Shown here: positions 25,001 to 35,887 of the stretch, in pieces
Layout: every line of letters starts with the position of its first letter
Position numbering within the stretch: the first letter of the stretch is position 1
Assembly: GCF_902459465.1 (NCBI RefSeq)
Contig: NC_047068.1
Location: 6,634,001 to 6,698,000, forward strand
DNA from: Asterias rubens
Lineage: Eukaryota; Echinodermata; Asteroidea; Forcipulatida; Asteriidae
DNA length: 64,000 nt
Direction of reading: 5' to 3'
Translations under genes and position numbers: made by a program
Notes under the pieces: model-generated
Databases searched by the model: none
What the model was told of the DNA's origin: nothing
What the model saw: the letters and a program-made list of their open reading frames with translations, nothing else

Positions 25001-26990
25001 CTCACAAAGATTCGTTAATCAAGAGAGTGACCAAACAAGTTCTACTTTTGCAGGCAAAAAAGCTACTACTTTCTTTACAGGAAGTAAAGAAACCGATCAA
25101 GGAAAGTTGCATCCCCTGGGGGCCCATTTACATAAAGCTGTTTATCCAGGAGGAAATTGTTGTGCTTACTGTAGCAAACCAAATGAGCGTAACTTGCAGC
25201 ATAAGCATAAACTTATTTCACCATGATTTCTCAATTAAGCAGAACATTTCTAGGCACGCATGGCGATCACCAAGCATGGATTTGCAGTGTTATGTCACTC
25301 AAGTGCTTTACAGCGGGTAAGCCAGCATTTACTCTTGCTAAGTTCGGTAAACAGCTTTATGAAGTAGAAATTCTGCTAAGGGACGCTCCCTAAGCACAAA
25401 ACGATTGCTTACATGTTTTATAAAATTGATTGTATCTTAAACTTGGGTGTGATTCCTTGCTACATGGCAGCTAACATTTGTATGGCCTCTGACCGGCACC
25501 CACGAACAAAGATATTGACAAACATAGAGAGCCCACCATCCATAGGGCTAGATAGCTCAATTGGTAGAGTGCCTGCAAGTTAAACCTGAGGTTAAGTAGG
25601 ATTTGGAACTTTGCATGGTGGAAACAAGATATAGAAATGTTTGCGTTAACACCATGTAATGACCATCTCTAATGAGTTGGGGGGGGGGGTGGTTCTGAAA
25701 AGACCCGTTGGTTTCAACTTGACGTTTCGATCAGTATGCTCTGATCGTCTTCTGGAGAAAGCTTGAGGTTGTTCTTTAAAACCATTTAGTCAATGTTTCT
25801 TTGTTCAACTCCCAATGAGGAAGTAAATTAATTACATTAAGTAACCCCCTAGCCTGAACATCTGAGGTCACACTTCGAAGCCCGTGAATAACGCCAGAGA
25901 CTGGCCACCAGCCGACACGTACATGCACTATTGACCTACATTCATTTCATGTAGAGATACACAGTCAAATTCTATGGCGAACGTGACAGCAGTATTCTGT
26001 TTGGGCATCTCTATGGAAAGCTCATATTGTCACTGCACGTTTATCAAATGACATCATTTTATCAAATGGAATCACTGGATCTAAGTAGCAGGTACCTGTC
26101 TTTATTTTTGCGGATAAAGACAGGTACAAGTAACCCCCACGATGCTCTTACCTGCTTTCTGATGAACTGCTGCTTTAAGATGTCTTTGCATTGTCAGACG
26201 AAGCTTATGATTATGATGACTTTTGTTTTTGTCATAAGGCAGCTTGGGCACCTGAATTTAACAAAACAATGTAACATTAGTTAGTACAATCTACAACAAT
26301 TACAGTCGCATTTATAATTAGAAAAGACTATAAACATGATAAAATTAAAGGAATATTTTTTCACAAAACTGTTTTTGTTGTGTCTCATCCCACCACCAAG
26401 AAACAAACAAATATACTGTATTGAGTGAACTTAAATTTATCGTTATAAAACCTATCCAGGTCCTATATTTTGGCACTATCTTTTGTGGGGCCCTGTCTGT
26501 AGACAGTCCAATACGATTAGCTAACATTTACTCCATTTGATTATCATTCATTACATACACTTTTGTACAAGAATTAATGGATAACCTTCCGTATGGCGCC
26601 ACCACTTTTTCACTCATTTTTACAAAAAGGGATATCTCATTGAGGTAAATAAGATACTATATTATTTCATATCGAATGAAAAAGTGGTGGCGCCATACGG
26701 AAACTTTTCCGAATTAATTAGCAATAAAGTGATCAGTAACATCAATAGGCATAATATTTAAGGCCCTATCCTATACACTACTCACGTGGTCACTACAGTA
26801 AAAAAAAAAGAACAGAACGTCGACCGAAGGCGAAATACGGAATACGTCAAGTTTGACAAGTTTTGATGTATCAAAATGACGATGGTATTTCTCATCATCA
26901 TAAATATACGGAGTCATTTGTTTCTGTTTCATGTTTCGTATCATCGTGATGAGAGCTCTGTAATTTGTACCTTACCCTTTCGATGACCAT
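19067..26990 (-). CDS. PH-START domain protein, putative lipid-transfer protein
   Basis: Eleven coding exons: 26976-26990, 26152-26251, 24853-24991, 24432-24481, 23566-23670, 23087-23196, 22343-22435, 21538-21654, 20727-20801, 19835-20056 and 19067-19366. They give 1326 nt, or 441 residues, and every junction keeps phase. A PH domain spans about residues 41-155: KEGWCVKKSG, a basic K/R-rich beta1-beta2 loop, RRWFIL, NCFEVGPF, YYISCETEEDKHEWM with the C-terminal helix Trp145. A START-type lipid-binding domain follows to the C-terminus: DLYLDPDWRKLQW, RGVVVSCYKDL, LLVMSVHHPDC, then a polar insertion of about 35 residues, then MTLLCQVNLQGSL and the closing helix. By family it would bind a membrane phosphoinositide and carry a lipid in the cytosol. 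CERT shares the PH+START plan but has a long FFAT-containing linker, which I do not see here. The five-codon first exon is the weakest part; a start at the Met in exon 2 is the alternative. Confidence 0.85.
21165..21512 (+). mobile_element. tRNA-derived SINE
   Basis: The head reads GTGGCTGAGGGGATAAAAGC and ends in a degenerate B box near ACGAGTCCCGGTTGTGACC. The body has GAGCAAGACACTTAACTATAATTGC, GGGTAAATGCGTACCTGTGAGG and a tail AAAGCGCAATATACAAAATTATTATT. It is in PH-START intron 8 (between the exons at 21538 and 20801). Its 3' half recurs at about 51140-51245. Confidence 0.75.
22500..23032. mobile_element. TTAA/THAP-associated element, copy 2
   Basis: Matches copy 1 at 12022-12548 almost throughout. 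The right end CCAGGTGACTTTAA is kept; the left terminal repeat is lost. The centre (about 22741-22790) keeps, on the minus strand, a short frame starting MPTKCIAAEC, like the first zinc ligands of a THAP domain. It is in a PH-START intron. Confidence 0.75.
24070..24246. mobile_element. MITE family 3, copy 2
   Basis: Ends GGCGATTTCACGAAAC and GTTTGGTGAAATCGACGG are inverted; internal AAGGATTAATCCTT and CCTAAGATTAATCCTTAG. In the PH-START intron between the exons at 24432 and 23670. Confidence 0.7.
24270..24405. mobile_element. Short inverted-repeat element with GCTTACC/GGTAAGC ends
   Basis: CCCAATTCCATAGTGCTGCTTACCA pairs with TGGTAAGCAGCCCCATGATATTGGG, and TTACAGTCCCTAGAATC-type internal arms are seen. 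A related copy lies at about 14945-15060. Confidence 0.55.
24555..24757 (+). repeat. Imperfect minisatellite, GAGTTGGTTGGAGTATGA type
   Basis: About 12 imperfect units of 16-20 bp rich in GTTGGTTGG, in the PH-START intron 3. The minus-strand open frame with TNQLILQPT repeats is a product of the array. Confidence 0.8.
25545..25800 (+). repeat. tRNA-like A-box fragment and TTTCGATCA/TGATCG repeat
   Basis: GGGCTAGATAGCTCAATTGGTAGAGTGCCTGCA resembles the D-arm and A box of a tRNA-derived SINE, but no B box follows. Next come a poly-G run and GACGTTTCGATCAGTATGCTCTGATCGTCTTCTGGAGAA, shared with the hairpin element at 47731-47960. Confidence 0.5.
26578..26712. mobile_element. GTATGGCGCCACCACTTTTTC element (MITE family 4), copy 1
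   Basis: Inverted ends CCGTATGGCGCCACCACTTTTTC and GAAAAAGTGGTGGCGCCATACGG enclose a central AT-rich spacer. Close copies are at 42446-42572 and 46518-46640, with decayed ones at about 4424-4527 and 42840-42965. Confidence 0.85.
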
Positions 26991-27172
26991 GCCAATCAGT
27001 GATGTATCTCGCACATTTTCAGTTCAGTTCAGCTGCCGAGTAAAATCCGGGGATTCCCCTTATGGAGTAAGTTTAGACTGGCGCGTATTCAGTTAACCAT
27101 CTGTTATACACATACCACTATAGTAGGCGTCAGGGAATTCACGAAATACATAAGCATTATTTCCGGTTTGAG

Positions 27173-27526
27173 ACCGAACGGAAGCTAGCACAGTATTGGG
27201 CCCGAAATAGCCAGCCGCGTATTCCCGGAAAAACCAGCCGCGTATTCGGGAAATAGAACACATACAGTACAGGGAGGTGACAAGATTTCGCATTTTGCTC
27301 GATTCAAAACTGTAATCCGTTATTTTAATCGAACGAATTTTGCAGTACAAGCAATACAACACAATTTTTTAATAGATAATATTTTTATTTATTAACTATA
27401 AATTATTTTGAGGCAAAACATTATATTTAACCAATTGAAAAATAAATGAAAAAATGGGCCGCAAACAATCGAGCCAAATCCGAGTCAGTTTGTTTGCATT
27501 ACGTCTGTTTTGTACAAAATCATAGA
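27173..27526 (-). repeat. Left outer terminal repeat of fold-back element
   Basis: Near-identical inverted copy of 39115-39474, with only a few single-base or one-base indel differences seen. It contains two tandem GCCGCGTATTC boxes near the end. A 64-codon open frame reads the same in both ends and stops matching at the element boundary, so it is repeat sequence rather than a gene. Confidence 0.9.
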
Positions 27527-30500
27527 TTGAAAAGAATTTGTACCCTTCGTTATGATATAAAATTAATTTTTAGACCAGAATCTTAAAGACTGATACCATA
27601 GGCACTCAAAATAACGAAGCGTCAAAAATTGGTTCACTAATTAGTTGTTAATTAACCACAGTAATGTATGCTACTTTCAATGAAAATGCGCACAACGGTT
27701 GACTTAAAAACTATTTGAAAAGAATTTGTACCCTTCGTTAAAATATAAAATTAATTTTTAAGACCAGAATCTTGAAGACTGATTCCATAGGCACTCAAAA
27801 TAACAAAGCATGAAAAATTGGTCCACTAATTAGTTGTTAATTAACCACAGTAATGTATGCTATTTTCAATGAAAATGCGCACAACGGTTGACTTAAAAAC
27901 TATTTGAAAAGAATTTGTACCCTTCGTTAAGATATAAAATTAATTTTTAAGACCAGAATCTTAAAGACTGATACCATAGGCACTCAAAATAACGAAGCGT
28001 CAAAAATTGGTCCACTAATTAATTGTTAATTAACCACAGTAATATATGCTATTTTTAATGAAAATGCGCACAATATATGCATAGTGGTTGACTTTAAAAC
28101 TATTTGAAAAGAATTTGTACCCTTCGTTAAGATATAAAATTAATTTTTAAGACCAGAATCTTAAAGACTGATACCAAAGGCACTCAAAATAACGAAGCGT
28201 CAAAAATTGGTCCACTAATTAATTGTTAATTAACCACAGTAATATATGCTATTTTCAATGAAAATGCGCACAATATAATGCATAGTGGTTGACTTTAAAA
28301 CTATTTGAAAAGAATTTGTACCCTTCGTTAAGATATAAAATTAATTTTTAAGACCAGAATCTTAAAGACTGATACCATAGGCACTCAAAATAACGAAGCG
28401 TCAAAAATTGGTCCACTAATTAATTGTTAATTAACCACAGTAATATATGCTATTTTCAATGAAAATGCGCACAATATAATGCATAGTGGTTGACTTTAAA
28501 ACTATTTGAAAAGAATTTGTACCCTTCGTTAAGATATAAAATTTATTTTTAAGACCAGAATCTTAAAGACTGATACCATAGGCACTCAAAATAACGAAGC
28601 GTCAAAAATTGGTCCACTAATTAGTTGTGAATTAACCACAGGAATATATGCTATTTTCAATGAAAATGCGCACAATATAATGCATAGCGGTTGACTTTAA
28701 AACTATTTGAAAAGAATTTGTACCCTTCGTTAAGATATAAAATTTATTTTTAAGACCAGAATCTTAAAGACTGATACCATAGGCACTCAAAATAACGAAG
28801 CGTCAAAAATTGGTCCACTAATTAGTTGTTAATTAACCACAGGAATATATGCTACTTTCAATGAAAATGCGCACAATGGTTGACTTTAAAACTATTTGAA
28901 AAGAATTTGTACCCTTCATTATGATATAAATTTAATTTTTTTAACCAGAATCTTTAAGACTGATACCAAAGGCACTCAAAATAACGAAGCGTGAAAAATT
29001 GGTCCACTAATTAATTGTTAATTAACCACAGTAATATATGCTATTTTCAATGAAAATGCGCACAACGGTTGACTTAAAAACTATTTGAAAAGAATTTGTA
29101 CCCTTCGTTATGATATAAAATATTTTTTTTTAACCAGAATCTTTAAGACGGATACCAAAGGCACTCAAAATAACGAAGCGTCAAAAATTGGTCCACTAAT
29201 TAGTTGTTAATTAACCACAGGAATATATGCTACTTTCAATGAAAATGCGCACAACGGTTGACTTAAAAACTATTTGAAAAGAATTTGTACCCTTCGTTAA
29301 GATATAAAATTAATTTTTAAGACCAGAATCTTAAAGACTGATACCATAGGCACTCAAAATAATGAAGCGTCAAAAATTGGTCCACTAATTAGTTGTGAAT
29401 TAACCACAGGAATATATGCTATTTTCAATGAAAATGCGCACAATATAATGCATAGTGTGGTTGACTTTAAAACTATTTGAAAAGAATTTGTACCCTTCGT
29501 TAAGATATAAAATTAATTTTTAAGACCAGAATCTTAAAGACTGATACCATAGGCACTCAAAATAACGAAGCGTCAAAAATTGGTCCACTAATTAGTTGTG
29601 AATTAACCACAGGAATATATGCTATTTTCAATGAAAATGCGCACAATATAATGCATAGCGGTTGACTTTAAAACTATTTGAAAAGAATTTGTACCCTTCG
29701 TTAAGATATAAAATTTATTTTTAAGACCAGAATCTTAAAGACTGATACCATAGGCACTCAAAATAACGAAGCGTCAAAAATTGGTCCACTAATTAGTTGT
29801 TAATTAACCACAGGAATATATGCTACTTTCAATGAAAATGCGCACAATGGTTGACTTTAAAACTATTTGAAAAGAATTTGTACCCTTCATTATGATATAA
29901 ATTTAATTTTTTTAACCAGAATCTTTAAGACTGATACCAAAGGCACTCAAAATAACGAAGCGTGAAAAATTGGTCCACTAATTAATTGTTAATTAACCAC
30001 AGTAATATATGCTATTTTCAATGAAAATGCGCACAACGGTTGACTTAAAAACTATTTGAAAAGAATTTGTACCCTTCGTTATGATATAAAATAATTTTTT
30101 TTAACCAGAATCTTTAAGACGGATACCAAAGGCACTCAAAATAATGAAGCGTCAAAAATTGGTCCACTAATTAGTTGTTAATTAACCACAGGAATATATG
30201 CTACTTTCAATGAAAATGCGCACAACGGTTGACTTAAAAACTATTTGAAAAGAATTTGTACCCTTCGTTAAAATATAAAATTAATTTTTAAGACCAGAAT
30301 CTTGAAGACTGATTCCATAGGCACTCAAAATAACAAAGCATGAAAAATTGGTCTACTAATTAGTTGTTAATTAACCACAGTAATGTATGCTATTTTCAAT
30401 GAAAATGCGCACAACGGTTGACTTAAAAACTATTTGAAAAGAATTTGTACCCTTCGTTAAGATATAAAATTAATTTTTAAGACCAGAATCTTAAAGACTG

Positions 30501-31716
30501 ATACCATAGGCACTCAAAATAACGAAGCGTCAAAAATTGGTCCACTAATTAATTGTTAATTAACCACAGTAATATATGCTATTTTCAATGAAAATGAGCA
30601 CAATATATGCATAGTGGTTGACTTTAAAACTATTTGAAAAGAATTTGTACCCTTCGTTAAGATATAAAATTAATTTTTAAGACCAGAATCTTAAAGACTG
30701 ATACCATAGGCACTCAAAATAACGAAGCGTCAAAAATTGGTCCACTAATTAATTGTTAATTAACTACAGTAATAATGCTATTTTCAATGAAAATGCGCAC
30801 AATATAATGCATAGTGGTTGACTTTAAAACTATTTGAAAAGAATTTGTACCCTTCGTTAAGATATAAAATTAATTTTTAAGACCAGAATCTTAAAGACTG
30901 ATACCATAGGCACTCAAAATAACGAAGCGTCAAAAATTGGTCCACTAATTAGTTGTTAATTAACCACAGTATGCTATTTTCAATGAAAATGCGCACAACG
31001 GTTGACTTAAAAACTATTTGAAAAGAATTTGTACCCTTCGTTTATATGATATAAAATTAATTTTTAAGACCAGAATCTTAAAGACTGAAACCATAGGCAC
31101 TCAAAATAACGAAGCGTCAAAAATTGGTCCACTAATTAGTTGTTGATTAACCACAGTAATGTATGCTATTTTCAATGAAAACACAACGGTTGACTTAAAA
31201 ACTATTTGAAAAGAATTTGTACCCTTCGTTATGATATAAATTTATTTTTTTTAACCAGAATCTTTAAGACTGATACCAAAGGCACTCAAAATAACAAAGC
31301 GTGAAAAATTGGTGCACTAATTAGTTGTTAATTAACCACAGTAATATGCTATTTTCAATGAAAATGCGCACAATATAATGCATAGCGGTTGACTTTAAAA
31401 CTATTTGAAAAGAATTTGTACCCTTCGTTATGATAAAAAATTAATTTTTAAGTCCAGAATCTTGAATACTGATACCATAGGCACTCAAAATAACGAAGCG
31501 TGAAAAATTGGTGCACTAATTAGTTGTTAATTAATCACAGTAATATTTGCTATTTTCAGTAAAAATGCGCATAGCGGTTGACTTTAAAACTATTTCAAAA
31601 GAATTTGTACCCTTCGTTATGAAAACAAATTCATTTTTTAGACCAGAATCTTGAAGACTGATACCATAGGCACTTCAAATAACGAACCTTGAACAATTTG
31701 TTCACTAACTAGTTGT
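27527..31716 (+). repeat. Left-arm tandem array, 188/201-bp monomers (about 22 copies)
   Basis: Each unit contains AAAAGAATTTGTACCCTTCGTT, GACCAGAATCTTAAAGACTGATA, GGCACTCAAAATAACGAAGCG and TGGTCCACTAATTAGTTGTTAATTAACCACAG. Two length forms differ by a TATAATGCATAGT insertion. Blocks of several monomers recur: the CTTCATTATGATATAAATTT variant at about 28913 and 29885, and the GATTCCATAGG variant at about 27780 and 30310. Confidence 0.95.
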
Positions 31717-31744
31717 TATGATGTCCCATAGAGGACTATGGTGT

Positions 31745-32212
31745 TCCATAGAGGACAGCCTCCGTTGGAGTTGTGAGTTGGGCCGTCGGAGTTATGAGTT
31801 GGGCCGTCGGAGTTGTGCGTTGGGCCGTCGGAGTTGTGGGTTTTCCGTCGGAGTTGTGAGTTGGGACGTCGGAGTTGTGGGTTGTCCGTCGGAGTTGTGA
31901 GTTGGGCCGTCGGAGTTTTGGGTTGTCCGTCGGAGTTGTGAGTTGGGCCGTCGGAGTTGTGGGTTGTCCGTCGGAGTTGTGAGTTGGGACGTCGGAGTTG
32001 TGGGTTGTCCGTCGGAGTTGTGAGTTGGGCCGTCGGAGTTTTGGGTTGTCCGTCGGAGTTGTGAGTTGGGCCATTTGAGTTATGGATTGTCCGTCGGAGT
32101 TGTGAGTTGGGCCGTCGGAGTTGTGAGTTGGGCCGTCGGAGTTGCGGGTTTTCTGTCGGAGTTGTGAGTTGTCCGTCGTAGTTGTGAGTTGTCTGTCGGA
32201 GTTGTGGTAAAG
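31745..32212 (+). repeat. Left-arm minisatellite, 20/21-bp units
   Basis: Alternating GGAGTTGTGAGTTGGGCCGTC (21 bp, written here in part) and a 20-bp GGAGTTGTGGGTTGTCCGTC form, about 22 units. Its complement is at 36596-37030. Long open frames across it (PTDNPQLRRPNSQL type) are periodic artefacts. Confidence 0.95.
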
Positions 32213-32986
32213 TTTAAGTGTAAGGGGTCCCGAAAAACCTACGCACACGCGTGCCTTCGTCTCAATTGTCACAACACACATAGCCTGGATGATGGTTTGC
32301 CCGTATTCCTCAACAAAATGAATTTTTACATATTTTTAACACCAGGAACTTTAGGTACAACGATTTTTATTCAGACCGTTTCATTCCGATTGGTTAAACT
32401 GCGGTCAATCAGGAGAGAATGTGCAACTTAATGAGTATTCATGACTGTTAATTTCGTGCACACACTACGAAAGTGTTAGCTGTCACTTTGTGTACAGAAG
32501 TACATAATATTAAAGCACCAGACTGCTGTGACATTCAAATTATTGAAATTTACGTCATACTACATGAAAATGAAAAGGCTGATCCAGCCAATCACTATAT
32601 ATTTTTTTAACTTTTAATCGTTGAAATATTTTTTAATAAAGTAAAAGCCAACAACTCTCTATAATCCTTGGAAAATTGCAATGTTACATATTTTGGCCTT
32701 CAAATGGTCTTAAAATCTGGCAATGCATCTGTAAATTGCTATATTATTAGGTTCCCGGGTGATACATAAGGAGTAGTTTGTTTGTTTTTTGTTTGACAAA
32801 CAACCCATCAAGGATTAATATCAATAAAACTAACTCAAGGCATCGTCAGATTTATGATAATAATTTTATTAGTTGTAAGCACAGCTTTCATACACACAGA
32901 TCACAGCTCGGGTATCAGGAAAACTTGCACAGTTCCGTTGGCTTAATTCATTCATGCGTTCGTATTGTCGTTTACAACAAACATAA

Positions 32987-33134
32987 TATAGGTTTTCTCG
33001 GTCAATTTTCATGCGTTCGAATTAAAGCTAAAAAGAAACCCTAGTTTGAGAGGATTAGGAGGAAATGCGTGAATTTGAACGCATGTTAATGATTTTGAAT
33101 GATTTTTTGCTGAAATTGGCCGGGAAAACCTATA
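32987..33134. mobile_element. TATAGGTTTTCTCGGTCAA element, small copy
   Basis: Ends TATAGGTTTTCTCGGTCAA and TTGGCCGGGAAAACCTATA are inverted. It abuts the truncated left side of THAP-associated copy 3, so it inserted into or replaced that end. Confidence 0.75.
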
Positions 33135-33136
33135 TT

Positions 33137-33751
33137 TAAACATGAGAGTATAATTATGTTTCTGAACAATAAAATAATGTTTTTGAGTAATTGTTTTTAA
33201 CGATTTTTTTATGTAAAAAAAAAACTTTGCTTCGATCGAACGTCGAACACACGTCCGTCGTGAGTTTGTACGTTTCGAAAAAGTGTTTTTCTTGCATTTT
33301 TTTCCGGCAATGTCGACCAGGTGTATTGCTGCTGGATGTAGCAAAACAACTAAAGATGGGGTCAGTTTGCAAAGTGGTCCGGTCCGACGACCTTTCCAGC
33401 GCTGTGCAGCAAACACTTCGAGCCGTCCGCTCCGAGAATCCGCAATACACTACACATTTTGACATGAAGAGAAAAGTTCTTTTCTAAAACATGACGCCAT
33501 CTCAACAATTTGTCCAGCTAGTGGAGAAGTCGAAGAAGTTGGCACTGCATGCGATTCATCGCGCCTCGATTGACGTCACGAACAGCGCCCTCTCGTGTCG
33601 GGCTTATTTTCAAATTTGTAAATAACATGGAAACTAGTTTTAAAACCTTAGTTAATTTTGTATTCATATTCCACTCATCAAAACACATAATTTATTTTAG
33701 TGACAAAAGCTTTATTTTGACAATATTAATACCACTTCCAGGTGACTTTTG
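33137..33751. mobile_element. THAP-associated element, copy 3, left-truncated
   Basis: Begins in the AAACATGAGAGTATAATTATG block and ends TACCACTTCCAGGTGACTTT, as copies 1 and 2 do. The TTAA at the right is not kept. The interior includes a THAP-like coding remnant. Confidence 0.75.
33310..33467 (+). pseudogene. Broken THAP zinc-finger fragment
   Basis: ATG at 33310 opens MSTRCIAAGCSKTTKDGVSLQ, which fits the N-terminus of a THAP C2CH finger (C-x4-C and following VSL). In another frame the DNA then reads LCSKHFEP, like the THAP Cys..His-Phe-x-Pro end. The middle of the domain is deleted or frameshifted, so it cannot fold. THAP domains occur in P-element and Kolobok transposases; with TTAA flanks on copy 1, Kolobok is the better guess. 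It is a decayed transposase start, not a host gene. Confidence 0.65.
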
Positions 33752-33979
33752 TGCCTACCCTTTACAAAGGTACAAATCAGAGACATTAATCGAGCAGGTG
33801 AAGGATATTTTTTGATATCCTTCCATTGTCTTTAGCTATGTCATTATTGAGCACATCACAACTTCTGGAAGGTGGTAGCAGCAATCACATTTCATCATTG
33901 TTCGAGAGGTCTTAACACACGCTTGACGATGGCGTGCTGACCTGCCCTGTATGTTCAAATTCTACACTTTGCTGTTCGT

Positions 33980-35301
33980 GGTTTTCCCGGTCAATTTCGG
34001 GAAATGAGCAGCCAATTTAACCACCAGCCTATTCTTTTTCGCACAAAATCGAATGCTTCTGAAAAGGGTCATTCGATTTCATTTTAAGACTAGTCAAATG
34101 TACTTTTACGTCATTCAATTTAACAAAATAATCATTCCATTTAACAATTTATCGAAGCTGCATTCAAATTCGCATGATTTTTTGGGGGCAGTCAATTTTG
34201 GAATTTGTGCATTCTTAAAAACGCTTGGTTAACTTGTGTTTCCTTACTTATGTTAAAGGCATGCTGTTCATTATTTTTGCACTCTTGAACATAGTTATGC
34301 CAAGATGTCTGGCACGCCAACAGATTGATGGTTGGCGAAAATTTACCCCCCAAAAACATAAAAAATAAATGTAGGTTTTCTCGGTCAAATTCGGCAAATG
34401 AGCAGCCAATTTAATTTTCATGCGTTCGAATTAAAGCTATTTTGCCTCTCCGGTTTTTACTGCGTTTCAAATTCAGAATTCGGTCATTCAATTTCGTTTT
34501 GAGGCATTCAAGTTCCTAGCACATTCATTCTTTTTCATGACACACAATCATCATTCAATTTAGCAAAGCTGGTTCGACTAGAGATTTTGCTGATTTGATC
34601 ATTTTCAATTTCGTAAAGAGGCAATCAATTTCGCTCACCGATAATTCAAATAAGTACGACTAAAGAAATACGAATAAACAGAAAAACTGTATAAGGCAAA
34701 CCGTTTCGTACCTTCACTTTTAAATCAAGCGAACCTTATTTTCTTTGTTTTATGTTTCCAGTAGACTGGAAGGGTTGTTTTCTTCTTTATTTTTTTCGGG
34801 TGACCTTCAATGGTTAACTGACCAAGACCTGAAATTTGAATGTGTGTAAAAAAAATTTTGTTGTAAAAAAAAAAAAAATTCCAGTTGTTGGTTTTTATAA
34901 ATATTCACCAACCATCTGTTGGCGGGCCAGACATCTTGGCATAATTATGTTCAAGAGTGGCAAAAAATTAACCGCATGCCTTTAACATTCGTATAAGGAA
35001 ACAACAAGTTAACCAAGCGTTTTTAAGACTGCACAAATATCAGAATTGACTGCCTCAAAATGAAATTGAATGACTAAACACATCCCTCAAAAACACTCCT
35101 GCGAATTTGAATGCAGCTTCGATGAATTGTTAAATTGAATGATTATTCTGTTAAATCGAATGACGTAAAAGTAGATTTGACTATAGTCTTAAAATGAAAT
35201 CGAATGACCCTTTTTTAGTAGCATTCGATTTCGTGCGAAATAGAATAGGCTGGTGGTTAAATTGGCTGTTCATTTTCCGAAATTGACCAAGAAAACCTAT
35301 A
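33980..35301. mobile_element. Inverted-repeat element A-A' in fold-back core
   Basis: Arm A 33980-about 34350 (starts GGTTTTCCCGGTCAATTTCGG) is inverted relative to A' about 34905-35301 (ends ATTGACCAAGAAAACCTATA). They share ATTTAACCACCAGCCTATTC and GCCAAGATGTCTGGC blocks. It is interlocked with element B-B'. Confidence 0.75.
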
Positions 35302-35796
35302 TTAAAAAAATCGGGTCTTGCTCAGTTAACCAATAAATCTCTCCGGAAAAAAAAAATAAAGAAAGAAAAAAAAATCTTAAGGGGCCCCAGGTAAAGTCTA
35401 CTGGAAACATAAAAACAAAAAATTAAGGTTCGCTTGCTTTAAAAGGAAAATCACGAAACAGTTGCTTTTAACTTTACAGTTAATCTTATTATTCGTATTT
35501 CTTTGGTCGTACTTATTTGAATCCTCGTTTAGCGAAATTGATTGCCTCTTTACGAAATTGAAAATGATTAAATCAGCAAATCTCTAGTCGAACCAGCTTT
35601 GCTAAATTGAATAATGATTGTGCGTCATAAGAAAAGAATGGGTGTGCTATGAATTTGAATGCCTCAAAACGAAATTGGATGACCTACTTCTGAATTTGAA
35701 ACGCAGTAAAAACCGGAGAGGCAAAGTAGCTTTAATTCGAACGCCTGAAAATTAAATTGGCTGCTCATTTTCCGAAATTGACCGAGAAAACCTATA
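34372..35796. mobile_element. Inverted-repeat element B-B' in fold-back core
   Basis: Arm B 34372-about 34800 (TAGGTTTTCTCGGTCAAATTCGG..CGGTTTTTACTGCGTTTC) is inverted relative to B' about 35350-35796 (GAAACGCAGTAAAAACCG..GACCGAGAAAACCTATA). Arm order in the core is A, B, A', B'. Confidence 0.75.
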
Positions 35797-35887
35797 TTCT
35801 AATCAGGCCCGCATCCTACCTGCAGTTATTAAAGAATATTGTTACAATGCACGAAGAACATTTCGAATAGGGGCGTAGATAAATAAT

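Noticed and set aside
27093-27362. 89-codon minus-strand frame and its twin at 39285-39527
   Set aside because: The shared 64 residues lie within the inverted terminal repeat and diverge exactly at the element border; no coding signature was seen.
27527-31716. CRISPR-like array
   Set aside because: The monomers are contiguous 188/201-bp satellite units without unique spacers, in a eukaryotic genome.
31718-32281. 181-codon minus-strand frame rich in PTDNPQLRRPNSQL
   Set aside because: It is the 20/21-bp minisatellite read through; the same artefact appears in the mirrored array at 36.5-37.0 kb.
33137-33751. THAP fragment as proof that the giant fold-back is a P/Galileo-type element
   Set aside because: The same THAP-associated element occurs independently at 12.0 and 22.5 kb with its own TTAA-flanked ends, so it is a passenger in the core rather than the fold-back's own transposase.
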